Part shown: piece after piece, positions 44,495-55,440 of the stretch
Position numbering within the stretch: position 1 is the stretch's first letter
Layout of the letters: each line of letters starts with the position of its first letter
From: Ailurus styani
Taxonomy: Eukaryota; Chordata; Mammalia; Carnivora; Ailuridae
Direction: 5' to 3'
Assembly (NCBI GenBank): GCA_002007465.1
Contig: LNAC01000030.1
Location: 7,911,697 to 7,975,696, forward strand
DNA: 64,000 bases
Program-made: the position numbers and the translations under genes
Notes under the pieces: generated by a model
Database searches by the model: none
Seen by the model: only the letters and a program-made list of their open reading frames with translations
Told to the model about the DNA's origin: nothing

Positions 44495-44900
44495 AAATCT
44501 TAGCTAAAAAGAACTGGAATGACCTTCAAACCCAAACTTTTCATCTCCTAGTTGAAGAAACTGGTTCAGAGAAGGGAGTTAACTTGCATAAGGTCAACAC
44601 AGCCAATGAGCAGCAGAACTGGAACTCAACCCTTGACCTCTTGACTCTTGGTCCAGTGCTCTCTCCCCACTGCTTCACAACAGTATGGGTGATAGCCACG
44701 TGCCAGGCACTGTATTAAGCACTTCACATGCATTTACTCCCCACAACCATCCTATGGAGTTAATAATACTACTGTTGCCATTTTACAGATGAAGAAACAG
44801 ACGCAGAGAAACAAGTTATGAAGCTCAGAGTCACAGCCAACAAAAGCAGAGTCAGGTTTCGAACCTAGGCCTGGCTAGAGACCTGGAGCTTAGAATCATT
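44495..44900 (-). repeat. two reverse MIR copies in tandem
   Basis: 44495-44665 (TTGCATAAGGTCAACACAGCC) and 44690-44900 (CCATTTTACAGATGAAGAAAC at 44780, then AGGTTTCGAACCTAGGCC). Confidence 0.82.
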
Positions 44901-45545
44901 AACACTAAACTATCTAAGGCACAATAAGTCTTTAAGTTGAGGACCTTAATTTTCCCCAAACCTCCTCACAAGCTTCCAGGAGCCTGGAGAGTGGACAAGA
45001 GTGAAACAAAAGGCTCCCAAACGTGTCCTGTCCAGATGGGGCCGAGCGAAAGTTGTCAGTTATCCAAGGGCAACCAAATGAAATACAGTGGCCCCATACC
45101 AGGTCGTCAATCAATTCGGAGGCCACTGATGGTTCTGAAATATGGCCAAACAGCCAAAGCCATGCGCTAGAGAGTCAGGTCCCTGTCATCTGAGTCTCTT
45201 CCTCCTGGAGGTGTCCTCAGGGCCCATTAATGGGTAATCCTGGGGGTGTCTGCTCTTGCCCGAGGGTGTGAATGACAGAGCTCACTGTGAAAGGGGAGGG
45301 GGCTGAGGCTGCAGCATTTCTTCAGGGACCACCGTCAAGGCATGACTCAGATTTGGACAGAGTCTGGGCAGAGAGAACACTCTCGCTCACATCCCCTCTG
45401 AGGAGGAGGAGCCTGGTGACTAACGTCCATCACCGAGCGCATCTGCCACGGGCTGAGTGCCGTGGGGGCTGGAGCAGAAGAGACAAGACAAGGAACTCAC
45501 TGTTTCCCTGGGAGCCGAGATGAGCCATCCGTAATGACAGCAACA
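44900..45545. other. intergenic, nothing recognised
   Basis: Contains TGACTCA at 45344-45350. No repeat or gene recognised. Confidence 0.4.
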
Positions 45546-45549
45546 ACAG

Positions 45550-46085
45550 CTGACATTACCAGGACTTGGTGCACGAGAGCAGTGCGAAAAGCTTTTCATG
45601 TGTGAAATAATTTAAATCCCTCCAAGGCAGGAGTTATGCCTGCTTTCAAGATGAAAAAACTAAGGCTCAGAGGGATCAAAGAACATGCCCAGGGTCATAC
45701 AAGCAGGAAATGGTAGAGCCAAGATTTGAACTCAAGTAGTTCCACTCCAGAATCCAAGATCTCGGGTAGAGGTGCCCTACTGTGGGCACACATGTGTGCA
45801 CATGCATGTGTTCGGAGCCGGTGCTCTGTGTGCAGAGCCTACGTCACCTGAGGAGGTGCCAGGCTGGGCTTTAGAGCCAAACATCCCAGGTTCAAATCCC
45901 AGTCCCCTCACTCTAGGGTTGTAGGACCCCGTCAAGTTCCTTGGCCTCTTCATGCCTCGGGTTCAAGATCTAAAAGGTAGAGGTAGTGACTGCATCTACA
46001 TCTTTGGGCAGTTGTAAGGACTGAGTGAAACGTCAGGAAAAGTGTTTTTCACAGTCTGGCATACACTTAAGTGCTCAAAAAATAA
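45550..46085. repeat. MIR pair, reverse then forward
   Basis: Reverse at 45550-45745 (AACTAAGGCTCAGAGGGATC). Forward at 45855-46085 (CAGGTTCAAATCCCAGTCCC at 45888). Confidence 0.82.
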
Positions 46086-47435
46086 GAGCTCCCATGATAA
46101 TTTTTAATGATTAAATACACCTTCATAGTCATTAAATGAATAATGCACACAACTAGATGCCAGGTCCTAAGGTGGAGGAGATTCTAGAGCAACTGGAAAA
46201 TGGAAGGTGGGGGCAACAGAACCAAATAAATGAACCCGGTCTGGGAGGGAAAGCCAGCCACTGTACAGAACGGGCCCAGGCAGGGTGGGCAGACTGTCCT
46301 GAGCACGGGCTGGAATGGTGAGCAGTGGCAAGAGGGAAGTGGTGAATGATGACAGCTTCTGAGTAGCTGCCTTCCTGAGCGCACACACTAGGCCACAGAA
46401 GTTCTTTCCCTTCCCATTCCCCACTGCTTAACCACCTGTGACCAAACTGAGGGCCTTAAAAATCTTCTGGGCAGACCAACCATGGATTCAGAAAAGGCCA
46501 AACCTGAATGTCTGGGGTCCAAGGTCGAGCATTTAACCTGTGACTACATGGCCTCTGTCTTCCTGAGAAGGTGCAGGGCCCAGGAAACCCCAGCATATCC
46601 CTTCCCACCGTTCTCCAGTGAGATCAGATCCCAGCAAACACCAGGGGCAGGCGTTGAAGGAAAACTGTAAAGAAATAGCAACAACGGACCTTATGGGTTG
46701 GTTAATTCTGCCTACTTGAACCTCTCTGAGCCTGGAGCAGGACCCACCTCACCCCGCCCCACCCCCCTCTAACCTAGGAATGCATCACTGACCAGAGATA
46801 CTCCTGTTCATCACGGACACACCAGGGCTCTCTGTGTCCAAGCCAGGCCTTGGTTATTTTCCTTGTAGTCCCACAAGGAAACCCTCATCTGAACCCTCCG
46901 AGCCCCCAGTTTGATCCCTGCAGATAAATGAGAGAGGGAAATACATTTTTAGCCATGGGGTTGGTGGGGATTAACAGGCGTTTCTCAACAAAGCTCTTTT
47001 AATTTGGAAGTGGGCAGTATCTTGTTTAATGGCCCTTTGAAGATTCAGGCTGGGGATGGCCAGCAATGGGGGTGGGTCCAGGTCCCTGGAAAGAGTGGGC
47101 CTCCAGGGCCCGGCCAGCTTGGTTCTGTTCTTTCCAGGGGGCCCTCTCCTAGGATGGAGGCTGCTTTCCCTGACTGCCTTCTGCTCTGACCAGTTCCTGG
47201 CAACACAGAGTCTCCAGATAGTACTTCGGCTGCTTCCTCCTTCCCAGCTCAGGGACAAGACTTCTCTGATTTGTTACTTTTTAGTAACTTTATTAACAGA
47301 AGAAATAATGTCCACGGATAAGCCAAAAGAATAAAATATAAATGACCCCTGATCCCATTATCCATGATATTCTCTGTTGTGTAGCTTTCCTGTTCTCTAT
47401 TCATATAAATGAATTTTAAAGATGAGAATGGATTA
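46085..47435. other. intergenic; possible L1 trace at the right end
   Basis: 46150-47290 is unique DNA without a recognised gene. 47330-47430 (CCTGATCCCATTATCCATGA) may be reversed old L1 3' UTR. Confidence 0.4.
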
Positions 47436-47562
47436 GGGGTGCCTGGGTGGCTCTGCCGGTTTAGTGTCCGACACTTGATCTCAGCTGTGGTCTCAGTGTT
47501 GGGGTCGTGAGTTCAAGGCTTCATGTTGGGTATGGAGCCTACATTTAAAAAAGGGGGGGGGA
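47436..47562 (+). mobile_element. old SINEC
   Basis: GGTGCCTGGGTGGCTCTGCC start and GTTGGGTATGGAGCCTACAT, a CT-poor older type. ATGGATTA occurs before (47428) and after (47563). Confidence 0.8.
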
Positions 47563-47599
47563 TGGATTAATTTACTAAAAGTTGAGTCTGAGACTCAAA

Positions 47600-47810
47600 A
47601 CTCAAAAGTAGGAACTCAGACCCAGCTTCAAGACCCAGAAGCTCCCTGGAATGACCCTGGGTAAGTTGTTTCATGAATGGGCCTCCCTTTTCTCATTTGT
47701 AAAAGGGTAACAGTAGTTACCTCATAGGGTCGGTGTGAGGACTAAATGAGACTAAACAATAAGCCCAGGGCCCTGCAAAAGTAAAGACTCATAGATGCTA
47801 ACAACTATGC
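47600..47810 (+). repeat. MIR
   Basis: CTTTTCTCATTTGTAAAAGG at 47688 and CTCATAGGGTCGGTGTGAGG at 47721. Confidence 0.78.
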
Positions 47811-47839
47811 TGTAAACTCAGTCAATAACTTCCAACGCG

Positions 47840-48200
47840 AGAAGGGGCTTTCTGCAGTACCTTGCAAACTGCAGCCAGTATGCCACTACAACGGGGTATC
47901 TTACTTATTTCACTGAGCTTCTGCCGAAGTGTTTATATTAATTCTAATTTTTCAGGATTATAAACAATACTCTGATGCATATCCTTGCAGATAATTCTTT
48001 GCACACAGAGATTGCTTGCTTAGGCTAAATTCCTAAGAATGAAATTGCTAGATCAAAGATGAGCTAAAATCTAAAGCCCACGTTTGGACTGATTCACACT
48101 CCCTCCAGCAAGGAGGGAGCCTGTTCTTCCTCATCCTTGCCAACACTGGGGTTTGGCATTTTCTTTCATCTTTATCAACTTGGTAGAGTGGAAAAAAAAA
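47840..48200 (-). mobile_element. old LINE-1 fragment, reverse
   Basis: AGGCTAAATTCCTAAGAATG at 48022 and CATCCTTGCCAACACTGGGG at 48132. Confidence 0.82.
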
Positions 48201-48249
48201 CAAAAAACAAACAAATAAATTTAAAAAACCAAAAACCCTTGCTTGTTTC

Positions 48250-48910
48250 TTTTCCAAGACGACTTTTTTTTTTTAAGGGATGCTCTGAGGACAACTTTAG
48301 ACCCTATGATGATTATTCCTGTCCAAAGCACTTCTACGAAGGAATATAGGTGGTGTTAATGGCAGAATTGTGATAAAAATCTCAAGTACAGAACACAAAA
48401 GTGTCTGGATGCTGGCCACACCGACCCTCCACAAGCACAACTTCCAGGTCCTTCCATGCTTTTAAATTTCGGCTATATTCTCTGTGTAGGGTGTGGAGTC
48501 TATCACTCTACTTAAGTCCAGTGATGGGATAGAGAGGAATATTACGATGGAATGTTTGCAGAGCTTTAGGTGCAGGCCCAGGATCATACTTTTGGTACTC
48601 ATTAGGATTCATAATGGTATCTAGGGTGATTCTTTATCCAAAATCTGAGGTTCCAATCCAAACTCCTTTGCTTAAGTAGGGGTGCTTTCTTGAACACTGA
48701 GTTCAAATTGGGCCAAAAACACATGACCCTCTGACTACCACCATCCACTGAGGCTCACCAGAGGAAGTAAAATATAGGAAAACGTGTTCTCAACTGAAAA
48801 GAGCTTCACTCATCAAACAGGCTGTTAACAGAGGTTGAGTGCTGAGTGCTGAGGCTGGAAATAGGTGGTGGCTGAAGAGGACCCCTTTCTAAGCTGGGTG
48901 CTCACCTGTA
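48250..48910. other. intergenic, nothing recognised
   Basis: AT-balanced unique DNA, no exon or repeat seen. Confidence 0.4.
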
Positions 48911-48914
48911 ACCC

Positions 48915-49250
48915 CGGCTATCTTTTACTGGGTACCTATGGTTTACTTGCCATTGGCTTTCCCCTGAGATCTTGTTTAACTTAATCCTCAAGTCAACCCC
49001 ACTGAGGGATGATGGGAAAACTGAAACTTTCAGAAGGGAACCACTGGTCCAAAAGTATATGCTAATGAGAAGGAGCACAGCAATTCGAACTTTGGAATTC
49101 TCTGGGGAGGGGGAGCAGAAGGCAACACCTGATTTGGCCACAATGTCAATTATCTTGTGTAAATTATACATGTTCTTCCACTTTTCATTTATTCAATAAA
49201 TATTTATTAAACACTCATGTTAAGCCCTGGGACAGGTGCCCTGTAAGATT
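48915..49250 (-). repeat. decayed MIR/L2 relics
   Basis: CTTAATCCTCAAGTCAACCC near 48979, and TTTATTCAATAAATATTTAT near 49186, are fragments of MIR and L2 type. Confidence 0.45.
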
Positions 49251-49394
49251 TAGTTTTCCTGGTATGGTTTCTGTAGTCCAGAAGCTTATAAATCCTTCCT
49301 ACCTTACAAATTCTATCAGCCAACCTATCTGCTTTCCATCCTTTCTTCCCTCCTTCCCTTTTTCCTTCCACCCACGCCTCCATCCAAGGCTTTG

Positions 49395-49900
49395 TTCCAA
49401 AAAGGCACTCAGGAGGCTGGAAGAACAATTTCCAAAGCTTTAAGGTCAGGAGGACCTTGGTCTGATTCTGTCATTAATGAGATAGCCTTAGCTGAGTTAC
49501 CTTATCTTTTGGAGCCGGTTCTTCTTCTGGAAAATGGGGAGCTCAGGAGAATGATGGGATATGCAGAGAAAGCATCTTGATGTGCGCCTGGCCCGGACAG
49601 TGACAATGGCACACACTAAGGACCTCATCTCCTTCAATCCTCACAGTGATCACTTCAGTGAGGAGGAAACTCAAGGAACAAGGAAGAGAGCTGCTCATCC
49701 AAGGTCTTGGGTGTTGACTGCAGAGCTGATACCCTTTAGTTACTAGGCAATATTCCAGGAGCCAAGTCTGTCTGGGGTAGATTAGGTGACCCCATTTGAC
49801 AGGCAGGAATGGGATAAAGCATCTTAAGCAAGTATCATGGGGTGAGTGCTCGATAAATGATAATAATTTGATAAATGATAATAAATTGAATGAAGGCAAG
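49395..49900. repeat. MIR pair plus a short tandem duplication
   Basis: Forward MIR at 49410-49550, reverse MIR-like sequence at 49610-49750. An 18-base unit GATAAATGATAATAATTT is duplicated at 49852 and 49870. Confidence 0.6.
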
Positions 49901-50088
49901 ATTAGAGCTGATTCCTGAGCTCCCTGCTAGGAGCCTGTGAGTGGGTAGCCCCCATTCTCCATTCACGCACTTCACAGGGAAGCTCCAAACAAGGACTCTG
50001 AATCTTTACTAGCTCTATCTCCACCTTTGCTCCTAGAAGAATGGGGACACGAGGACCACTCAGTTAGTGGGCGTTAAAACTGGGGTTT

Positions 50089-50291
50089 GGGGGTGCCTGG
50101 GTGGCTCAGTCGTCAAGCATCTGCCTTCGGCTCAGGTCATGATCCCAGGGTCCTGGGTTCGAGCCTCACATCGGGCTCCCTGCTCAGCGGGAAGCCTGCT
50201 TCTCCCTCTCCCACTCCCCCTGCTTGTGTTCCCTCTCTGGCTGTGTCTCCCTCTGTCAAATAAAAAAATAAAATATTAAAAACAAAAACAA
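50089..50291 (+). mobile_element. SINEC, younger of an adjacent pair
   Basis: A full element. AAACTGGGGTTT flanks it at 50077-50088 and 50292-50303. Confidence 0.93.
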
Positions 50292-50307
50292 AAACTGGGG
50301 TTTTGTG

Positions 50308-50462
50308 GGAGGGATGCCTGGTGGGCTCAGTCAGTAGGGTCTGTGATGCTTGATCTCAGGGCCATGAGTTCAAGCCTCATGTTGGGTGTAGAGATTACTT
50401 TAAAAAATAAAGAATTAAAACAAATAAAAATAAAAAATAAAAATATTAAAAGCAAAAAACCC
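50308..50462 (+). mobile_element. older SINEC next to the previous one
   Basis: A short, CT-poor older type (GGGATGCCTGGTGGGCTCAG) with an A-rich tail. CTGGGGTTTTGT flanks it at 50296-50307 and 50463-50474. Confidence 0.88.
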
Positions 50463-50474
50463 CTGGGGTTTTGT

Positions 50475-50995
50475 ATAGCATTTCTAATTACAAAGCAATG
50501 CAAGATCAGTGCAGAAACTTGTTGGGGGGAGAGGACAGGGAAAAAATAAAATTTTGTCATTTCAGCACCTACAGAGAAGTACTGTTAACATTTGGGAATT
50601 TGCCCTTTCGATGTTTTTATGTAGGTCAACGGATATTCATTAAGTTTTGGATACCATGAAGTCTTAATGTGTTAGGGGAAAAAAAAAAGACTGTTAGCAG
50701 GGCCATCATGTCCAACAGCACAAGTCCTATACTGTACAATGGCAGTGTGATTGTGCGGCGCATAACCTTTGCAGACAAACACAACAGCCCTTGCTCTTAG
50801 CACATGCTTAACTCAGTAGTCCTAACCTTTACTCCTCCCTAACATGCCAAGAGTGTAACACTCTTTTGGAGATAATCCTGGAAGGGAGAAGGAGGGATGA
50901 AAGACCATGCCATCTTCCAGAGGGGGCAGATCGTGTGTTGAGCAGAGGAACATTTCTTTTCCAGAAGTAATCTAGAGAAGGAAACCTAGATGATC
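50475..50995. other. intergenic; weak L1-like start
   Basis: 50475-50680 (GAGAAGTACTGTTAACATTT) looks like reversed old L1 UTR. The remainder is unassigned. Confidence 0.4.
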
Positions 50996-50999
50996 TGAT

Positions 51000-51530
51000 A
51001 TGCAGCTCTCTCCTTACAGTGATTCATTAATCTTGTCTCAGATGGAGGGAAACTGAGGCCCTGAGAGAAATTTACCCAGCCACACAGCTAGGAAGTGGTC
51101 AGTGGTCAGGCAGAACTTGAACTTAGGACAATCCCTGACTTCATCTAGCTCTACAAGAATGGAGGCAGAAAGATGTGGGTTCAGATCTCAACTCTTTTAC
51201 TTACTAGCTTCTCACTTTTGAGATGTCATTTAACCCTTCTGAGTCAGTTTCTTCACCTGTAAAATGAGGGAAGAGCTTCCTCAGGTGGTTTACATGAAAA
51301 TTAAGTGAGAAAAAAAGGTCTTTCCAAACAATGATGGAGCACTGCGTGCCAGGCACTGCCCAGTGCACTTCACACGTGCCATCTTATTTCATCCTCACAT
51401 GACCATCACTCTACCGCTGAGGAAACAGAGGCTCAGAAAGTCTAAGTCATTTGCCCAACATGACATGGCTGGGCTGGGATATGAACCCGAATCTGTCAGA
51501 CTCAGAGCAATACTGCCGGCTAACAGAAAA
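51000..51530. repeat. three MIR copies (reverse, forward, reverse)
   Basis: 51030-51130 (CCACACAGCTAGGAAGTGGT), 51160-51320 (CAGTTTCTTCACCTGTAAAATG at 51246), 51330-51530 (GTGCCAGGCACTGCCCAGTG, then GGAAACAGAGGCTCAGAAAG). Confidence 0.82.
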
Positions 51531-52280
51531 CTCTCAGCACAGTGCTCCCCATATACAATGGGAAAAATAACAGCCACCATTATTTACAATTGTTATCGTG
51601 AATATATAATTATTATGTCACATGTGATCAGTCTCTGTTTTCACTGTCCCCAGCTAAAATTACCAAGAGCTGGGCCAATCCAAGAGATGGCAGCCCAGCC
51701 TAGCCCTGGGCCATGCTCATGCTATACAGGAGGACGAAAAGGGGTGGGTGCCATGCTGGGGTAGCGTCTCTCTCAAACCCTGGCATCTCTCACTCATTTA
51801 ATGAAGGGCTGGGACAGTCCAAGCTTCACAACTGGGAGCCATAGCTCCTGCTTAGGGGTCTGGCAACCTTGTAAATAGTCTCCCGGTATCCCTGTCTACC
51901 TATCCTAGACCACTAATCCCTCCGTCCCATCCAGGGTGCCTCTCCATGTTTGGAGACATGGGACCCCTCTGCCCCATGATTTGGGCCTCTGCTGATCTCT
52001 GCAGATGGGTGCAGGTGATTAAAGAGGCAAAACCCAGAAGCAGAGAGAGAGAGAGAAGACCCATTTTAAAAAGTCCAGCGAGCACAGACACGCCGCCTGG
52101 AATCCCAGCCTCCATCTGAGCCCAGCCAACATGAGTCATCTCCACAGCCCTTTACCTGTGAGTTGCAACACAGCTGACAGAAACTCCCAGCCTCCCAGGA
52201 GGCGGGCAGACAAGTGTGCCATCCTTGGGGCTGCAGTGAGCTCTGCAGTTACAGCTGGCACCCAGTGGCTCTCCTGCCAC
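51530..52280. other. intergenic, nothing recognised
   Basis: Unique DNA. A (GA)n patch lies at 52042-52056. Confidence 0.4.
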
Positions 52281-52284
52281 CAAT

Positions 52285-52690
52285 AACATCTGTGAAGTGG
52301 TTGGACACCGGGCTCTGCTCTTGGATCACATCCCAGCTCTAGCTCTACCACTTCTAAGCTCTGCGGCTTGAGTGACTCACTTAATCACTTTGTACCTCAG
52401 TTTCCTTGGCTCTAAAACAATCACCAAAGTGCCTATCTCACAGGGTCGTTGGAAGGATTACGTGAGACGGTGCGAGTCACGGCGAGGCACGATGCCTGCT
52501 ACCCGGTGTACCGAGCCCCGGCTGTCTGCCCGACACTGTAGTCGGCACTGGAGATTCACCAGCGAGCAGGACAGACAAGGTCTTTACTCTTACGGAGTTC
52601 ACATTCCAAAAGGAGGGGAGACAGACAATGAACAATTAGAAAAACATCAGAAAGTTGTAAGAGCTTTGCAGAGAACCCAATAAAGTGGTG
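52285..52690 (+). repeat. MIR followed by an ancient dispersed repeat
   Basis: MIR at 52290-52490 (CTCAGTTTCCTTGGCTCTAA). 52500-52690 is another copy of the unnamed repeat (GTCTTTACTCTTACGGAGTT and AGACAGACAATGAACAATTA). Confidence 0.65.
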
Positions 52691-52906
52691 TGATACAGTG
52701 ACTGAGTGTTTACTTTAACAAGGGCCGCTGGGAAGCCCTGCTCTGAGCTGGTGGCTTTATTAGCAATTACTACTACTATTTACTGTTACTTGTCAGGGCC
52801 CCCTTGGCTGCCACACACACAGCCTCCAGTAAGAGGTCAACCTCTGACAGTTCTCAAACCCAGTACCCCTTCTCCACAGTCCTGACACCCTCCCCCTCCT
52901 CCCCCC

Positions 52907-53065
52907 NNNNNNNNNNNNNNNNNNNNNNNNNNNNNNNNNNNNNNNNNNNNNNNNNNNNNNNNNNNNNNNNNNNNNNNNNNNNNNNNNNNNNNNNNNNNNN
53001 NNNNNNNNNNNNNNNNNNNNNNNNNNNNNNNNNNNNNNNNNNNNNNNNNNNNNNNNNNNNNNNNN
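52907..53065. other. assembly gap, 159 N
   Basis: C-rich on both sides: CCTCCCCCTCCTCCCCCC-like sequence before it and ACCCCCCCACCC after it. A G/C homopolymer-like or G-quadruplex-forming tract is the likely cause. Confidence 1.
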
Positions 53066-53685
53066 ACCCCCCCACCCATTCCTAGAGGGCTCTCCTGTGG
53101 ATTCTGACTTTACCCTGAAAACCTCCATCATACTGGCATGAGTAGCTGAAACCCCGCCCTTCCCTGAGAGAGAAAGGAGTGGGCCAAGGTGAGGCTCCCA
53201 GGAAGACAGAGCAAAGAGATAATTTGCTAAAAGGGAAGATGGGGTGGGCAGAGACCAGAAAGAGAGAGAAAAAAACAGATGCCAAGATCTCTGGCTTAGA
53301 TTTAATTTCAAATTAATCCTGGTGGAAGCTCTAAAAACAGCTCTAGCATTCTCCTACTCATGCTTGTGGATCTTTTGGGTTTACCAACCTTGTTCTTTAC
53401 AGAGGCAGCTCACAGCTATTATTCTATAATTTCTTAGTCTTACAGATACCTGATTCTCCTGTGTTCCCAATGAGGAAGAAAGCACTTATTAGAGGGTGAA
53501 ATGACCAACTAGCTAAGGCTCCGGAAGTGGCCAGCTTCAACCCTTCCATCCCTTCTGTGTTGACCAGAGGCATGTGGTTTGCTTATATCTCATTCAGATC
53601 TGTATCACACCAAATAAAAGACTGCCTCCCACCCTACCCCTATCCCCCCCCCCACCGACACGCACACACACTCCAGATTATAGAC
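53066..53685. other. intergenic, nothing recognised
   Basis: A C-run at 53646-53658 followed by CA units. No exon seen. Confidence 0.4.
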
Positions 53686-53687
53686 TT

Positions 53688-53792
53688 TTCCAGAACAGTG
53701 ATCCTTGTCTTCTTGGCCTCTGTCTCCACAGAACCCAGAGTAAGGCCTGGCACACAACAGGTGCTCAATAAATGTCTGCTGAATTGAGGCCA
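53688..53792 (+). mobile_element. L2 3' terminus
   Basis: AAGGCCTGGCACACAACAGG then TGCTCAATAAATGTCTGCTG, the L2 end. Confidence 0.82.
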
Positions 53793-53839
53793 CTGACAAC
53801 CAGTCAGCGGAGATGACTGAAGGGACAGTCAGACTTGGA

Positions 53840-54030
53840 GATGACTGAAGATTCACATCTGGGCTCCGACAGTCCCTAGCTTTGCCCTTCGGCAAGTAAA
53901 TTTACTTCTCCAGCCTCCATTTCCTCACCTGTAAATTGTGTTGGGAAGGAAGGGGTGCAGTAATATCTACCACAGTGGGTTACTGTGAGAATCAAAGAAT
54001 TCACCTGAATAACTATAAAACATAATTCAG
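53840..54030 (+). repeat. MIR
   Basis: CTCCATTTCCTCACCTGTAA at 53915 and GTTACTGTGAGAATCAAAGA. Confidence 0.78.
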
Positions 54031-54379
54031 AAAGAAGCTATTGATATCTTAAGGGGAAAGCTCTGAAAAAAAGGACGGACGCTTACACAGAAACAACTCT
54101 CCCCGGCCAGGCGGGGGGTGGGGGTGGGGGATCTGCTCTCTGCTTTGAGGATTCCCCAGTGGCTGTGAAGTATTTGATGGTGCGGAGAAGAAGGAGCAAG
54201 AGAATTTTGTGCCGGGTGGGGGGGATATTCCTGAGTATCCGGGATACTAACTAGAAACAGAAATTGAGATTTCCTTTAGCCAGGTATCTGTCTCAGTACT
54301 TTTCCTCTAGCTATCTTCTCCCCAACATTTTTTTCCACCCTCCCCGCTCCCTCATCTCCTCCTCCCACCCCCTCACCTA

Positions 54380-54600
54380 GGAAGGAACTGGCCAGCTCCA
54401 CCCAGCCGCCCCCTTGGCTCCGCCCCCAACGCGGCAGGCCAAGAGTTAACAGCTGCACCTGTTGAGGCATACCCGCTGTCGCCGGCACCTGTACCCACAG
54501 CCAATCAGCACCAGCGCTGCCGGGAACGTACCTGTCAGCAAAATCCCGACACTCAAACCTCAACATAAATCAAACACTTCCCTGGGCAGGGAATGTCTGT
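54380..54600 (+). promoter_or_regulatory. GRHL3: GRHL3 promoter (exon 1 side)
   Basis: Seen in order: a GC box (GGCTCCGCCCCCAAC, 54416-54430), an E-box pair CAGCTG/CACCTG (54450-54461), a second CACCTG (54486-54491), a CCAAT box (54501-54505) and a TATA-like CATAAAT (54564-54570). A start about 30 bases beyond the last would fall near 54594. Spacing and order suit an RNA polymerase II core promoter, and the exon called below follows at once. The transcription start itself is inferred. An extended G-rich tract lies upstream at 54107-54132. Confidence 0.65.
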
Positions 54601-54616
54601 GTCAGGCAAGAATTAA
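54593..54616 (+). other. possible short upstream ORF in the GRHL3 5' UTR
   Basis: ATG at 54593 is followed by six codons and TAA at 54614-54616. It would precede the main start by about 96 bases, but only if transcription starts upstream of 54593. Confidence 0.35.
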
Positions 54617-54669
54617 GAGACAAGCGGTCAGTCAGCAGAGCCTCGGTGCTGGTGTGCGTCTCCGTCTTG

Positions 54670-54703
54670 AAGCCTGGGAGCCTGGGAGCCTGGGAGCCTG
54701 GGA
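54670..54703 (+). repeat. four AGCCTGGG units in the GRHL3 5' UTR
   Basis: A perfect 8-base tandem, four copies from 54671 to 54702, ending 9 bases before the start codon. Confidence 0.92.
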
Positions 54704-54711
54704 GCAAGAAG

Positions 54712-54728
54712 ATGTCGAATGAACTTGA
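54712..54728 (+). CDS. GRHL3: GRHL3 coding exon 1 (partial gene)
   Basis: ATG at 54712 has an A at -3. It reads MSNEL and then GA, the first two bases of a split codon, followed by the strong splice donor GTGAGT at 54729-54734. Human grainyhead-like 3 begins MSNELDFRSV as I recall it, and a GA-split Asp codon fits. GRHL3 is a nuclear CP2/grainyhead-family transcription factor of surface epithelium, needed for epidermal barrier formation, neural-tube closure and palate development. Its transactivation, DNA-binding and dimerisation domains are encoded by later exons outside this window. Only 17 coding bases are visible, so the call rests on this N-terminus, the donor, the reading phase and the promoter upstream. 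Exon 2 (FRSV onward) was looked for to 64000 and not found. Confidence 0.75.
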
Positions 54729-55214
54729 GTGAGTAAACACTGGTGGATGCCTGGCGCGCTCTGAGCGTGGAGGCTCGATGGGATTTCCAGAAGGGGGAAG
54801 CGCAGGGAGGCCGGCGCCAGGATTCACAGAGCAATTTGTAAGGGTAAATGAATGGGCTGACGATTTCACTTTGGCGTGTTGAGGCAAGCCCTATCTCAAG
54901 CTAGAGTTGAATGTTTCCCTGGGAAAATAGGTTGGGTTCCCCCCCCCACCCCCGGCTCTGTCTGCTGAGCAGTTTCGAGCCAGGTAGGGAAACACAGGAC
55001 TGAAACTGTGAAGGCTTTCGGCACCACTTTCTGATACTGTGAAGGGACTTGGAAACCAGAGACCGCCCCAATCCCATCTAGGCTTTCTATCTTCTTGCCA
55101 AAAGGAACTTCTTTGAGGTAGTTCTAAGAGCTGTCTTAGGCAGAGAGTTGGGTTTCTCTAAAGGGACTTGTTTGTTGGGTTGGAACAGTCCCAAGTGGGA
55201 AGGTTACAGAGTGG

Positions 55215-55440
55215 TGTTTAAACATATGTCCTCTGTAGTCAGCCTGACCTACGTTCAAACCCAGACTCTGCTCCTTTTGGGGCATGTGATCTTGGACAAG
55301 TCACTCAACTTACTGGAGCTTCATTTTCCTCATCCAGAAAATGGGTACAAGAATGCTTTGTAGGAATCCTGAGAGAGTTAAGTGTGATAAAAGCTGTAAA
55401 ATGCTAGGCACAGAGCCAAGGTCTGAAGATGCATTAATAA
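55215..55440 (+). repeat. MIR in GRHL3 intron 1
   Basis: GTTCAAACCCAGACTCTGCT at 55253 and CATTTTCCTCATCCAGAAAA at 55322. Confidence 0.82.

Noticed and set aside
52793..53311. 172-codon antisense frame
   Set aside because: Mostly N from the assembly gap.
1..54300. Search for IFNLR1 or another neighbour gene
   Set aside because: No start exon, splice-flanked coding block or recognisable domain found; the human spacing suggests IFNLR1 lies further left.
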